Shown here: positions 32,800 through 34,084 of the stretch, piece after piece | Layout of the letters: each line of letters begins with the position of its first letter | Position numbering within the stretch: the first letter of the stretch is position 1 | Origin: an uncultured Prevotellaceae bacterium | GTDB taxonomy: Bacteria; Bacteroidota; Bacteroidia; Bacteroidales; Bacteroidaceae | Direction of reading: 5' to 3' | Length of the DNA stretch: 34,084 nucleotides | NCBI GenBank assembly: GCA_947170495.1 | Contig: CAMVUB010000024.1 | Location: 1 to 34,084 of the forward strand | Notes under the pieces: model-generated | Seen by the model: the letters and a program-made list of their open reading frames with translations, nothing else | Told to the model about the DNA's origin: nothing | Database searches by the model: none | Position numbers and translations under genes: made by a program

Positions 32800-33246
32800 A
32801 GGCTTTTTGTCGAGAAGCACGATGTGTTTGACGTCAAAAGATGATTCTTTTCACATTGTTTATAGATTGTAACAATTACACCCTTCAGTTTAACGGAACT
32901 TAAGAATTGATATATGTCAAGTGCATGTAAAAGGCCATTTCTTAAATTCTTTTGACACTGCTTAGAATGGGCGTCCTCGCGTGGTCTCGTTAAAATGGTT
33001 GTACGCCTTAATATTGTTAACAGTGACAAACAATCTGAAGAAATCTGTAAAATAATGTAAACATCGTACTATATAAACTAGTGTTGTTTTACACTCAAAG
33101 GCTCGATTTTCTTTGGTGTGCCTTTCGTGGTACTATATAATAATGTATAGCGCGCTTTTGTTGAGCGGTGTAAGTTGCTTAGCTTACCCCCCAAGTTAAA
33201 AAAAACTTAAATTCAGGAACTTCCTTTGTTAAATCGTCGCGAATAG

Positions 33247-33277
33247 TTGCAGGTGACCTGAATTTGCCGTAACTTTG
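33247..33277 (+). promoter_or_regulatory. Consensus Bacteroidales promoter for the 33306 gene
   Basis: TTG (33247-33249), a 20-base spacer and TAACTTTG (33270-33277) match the Bacteroidetes consensus. The ATG follows 28 bases later. Confidence 0.75.
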
Positions 33278-33305
33278 CATAAAAATAGAAGACAAGAATC
33301 ACGGA

Positions 33306-34084
33306 ATGATGAGACGTCAAATGACATCTTTTCTTAAGAGGTTGAAACTCACGCTTTTGCTTTTTGTCGCGGGCGCGAGTGTATGTTCATTACATGCGAT
33401 GCCTCAAACGGCTCGGTCGTTGAGCCCCGATTCTGCATTCTATGCCAAGTATCCCTTTATTCGGTTCGTAGATAGCCAAACGGATCCCAGTCTTGTCCGA
33501 TTGAGCGATGAGACGTTGCTCGACGAGGCTGGAAAGATTGTATTCCGGGTGAATCGCTTCGATGCCTACTCCAACGACTCACTATTGCGCGAGCTGGAGA
33601 CGGTGATCCTGCCGCGCATCAACCAGGACAGCCTGAAGCTGCGCCTGATGGTGGTGCGTGGTGCTGCGTCGCCTGAAGGTCCTGTGCCCAACAACCGTAT
33701 GCTGGGCCGTCGTCGTGTGGAAGCGCTTGCTTCTTTTTTACGCGCGCGTTTGAGCGTACCTGTGGATGAGCGCAGCTTCACTTCCGAGTCTGTCACCGAG
33801 GACTATCGTCTGCTGCTGGCGATGATGCGCCGCGCCGGTGACAAGGACCTTGACGTCGTGCAAAGCATCTGCGACAAGCACCTGCCGCGTTATGAATACA
33901 CGTTGCTGAAGCGCTCCCTCCAGCGCCTGCAGGGCGGCCGCCTCTGGCAGCGCCTTCTCAAGGAGTATTTCCCCGAGCTGCGTGCAGCGCGTGTGGTGCT
34001 GTTCTTCGAAAACGCGGAAAATGCGGAAAGGACGGAAAGCGCGGAAATCTTTGAGACCTATGAGAGGCTGGATACTTTAGAGGA
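33306..34084 (+). CDS. Exported OmpA-like/DUF3868-like protein, N-terminal part
   Basis: The frame is open from ATG at 33306 to the window end (259 residues seen, no stop). ATG at 33309 and 33321 are alternative starts. A signal peptide (LKLTLLLFVAGASVCSLHA) leads into FRVNRFDAYSNDSLLRELETVILPRINQDSLKLRLMVVRGAASPEGPVPNNRMLGRRRVEALASFLR. This resembles the OmpA-like peptidoglycan-associating fold (RGAASPEG...N..L...RA..v..fL) as found in DUF3868-type proteins of Bacteroidales, often near fimbrial genes; the link is from memory. Residues about 235-247 (ENAENAERTESAE) are encoded by a period-9 array. The next genes are outside the window, so a fimbrial context cannot be tested. Confidence 0.65.
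   Translation, partial: MMRRQMTSFLKRLKLTLLLFVAGASVCSLHAMPQTARSLSPDSAFYAKYPFIRFVDSQTDPSLVRLSDETLLDEAGKIVFRVNRFDAYSNDSLLRELETVILPRINQDSLKLRLMVVRGAASPEGPVPNNRMLGRRRVEALASFLRARLSVPVDERSFTSESVTEDYRLLLAMMRRAGDKDLDVVQSICDKHLPRYEYTLLKRSLQRLQGGRLWQRLLKEYFPELRAARVVLFFENAENAERTESAEIFETYERLDTLE
34008..34049. repeat. Period-9 array (GAAAnnGCG) in the last gene
   Basis: Units GAAAACGCG, GAAAATGCG, GAAAGGACG, GAAAGCGCG, then GAAATC. Nine-base units keep the reading frame. Similar units lie in non-coding sequence at 22701-22730 and 26948-26984. Confidence 0.75.

Larger units (their letters stand above)
32753..33305. other. Divergent intergenic region, about 550 bases
   Basis: No convincing gene. It holds promoters in both directions (32792-32799 minus, 33247-33277 plus), the palindrome at 32827, a small hairpin GTGT-TGTTTT-ACAC near 33081-33094 and two copies of GTACTATATAA (33066-33076 and 33130-33140), 64 bases apart. 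An imperfect inverted repeat ACACTCAAAG/CTTTGGTGT lies between them. The region is AT-rich and could contain regulatory sites for the gene at 33306. Confidence 0.45.

Noticed and set aside
32778..33029. Minus-strand open frame of 83 codons upstream of the GHL10 gene
   Set aside because: It runs over the likely promoter of that gene, and its peptide shows no domain and low-quality composition.

Overview
The window looks like ordinary chromosome from a Prevotella-like member of the Bacteroidales. Four things point there: promoters of the TTTG-N19/20-TAnnTTTG type (best at 11325-11355 and 33247-33277), no Shine-Dalgarno sites worth the name, a Bacteroidales-type LysS and RmlB, and four exported proteins that share a short C-terminal tail resembling the end of type IX secretion sorting domains. 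No rRNA, tRNA, CRISPR array, prophage or recognisable transposase was seen.

Layout. Positions 1-2286 (minus): a tripartite efflux operon (TolC-like channel, HlyD-like lipoprotein adaptor, start of an ABC ATPase), diverging from an AraC-type regulator (2414-3313, plus). Then lysS, gpsA and a GH89 alpha-N-acetylglucosaminidase. Positions 9002-22165 form an exported-protein block: M6-like metalloprotease, a CARDB/choice-of-anchor J protein, an Omp28-like protein, a 2046-residue modular surface protein and a 61-residue peptide. A 1.16-kb gene-poor stretch (22166-23329) follows, full of repeats and with a structured candidate RNA. Then come pgi, a small four-helix-bundle (S23/TIGR02436) gene, a HAD phosphatase, a lipoprotein, the dTDP-sugar genes rfbC and rfbB, convergent uvrA, a GHL10-type glycoside hydrolase, and the start of an OmpA-like/DUF3868-like exported protein that runs off the end.

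The most unusual content is repeats rather than a classical gene cluster. (1) Degenerate short tandem arrays with unit lengths of 7 bp (for example GTTTAAT, ATTCGTC, GAAAAGT, AAGTTTC) or 9-11 bp (GGAAAnnCG, GAAACCnnT) occur at more than ten places. At least five pairs are inverted with respect to each other and enclose a payload: the start and signal peptide of the GH89 enzyme (6420-6539), a 66-bp spacer (22334-22437), an 800-bp repeat/RNA region (22293-23138), the S23 four-helix gene (24661-25101) and a 79-bp spacer (26948-27108). (2) GC-rich palindromic elements are inserted in frame in lysS, gpsA, the GH89 gene and uvrA, in lysS and GH89 as inverted pairs. The three genes with non-ATG starts (gpsA GTG, GH89 GTG, uvrA TTG) all begin inside or next to such repeats. 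I infer families of small mobile or recombinogenic elements that reshape gene starts and add peptide segments to housekeeping proteins. The S23 cassette is the only array pair here that carries an identifiable gene and is the best candidate for a new system. Everything rests on reading by eye; no database search was possible.
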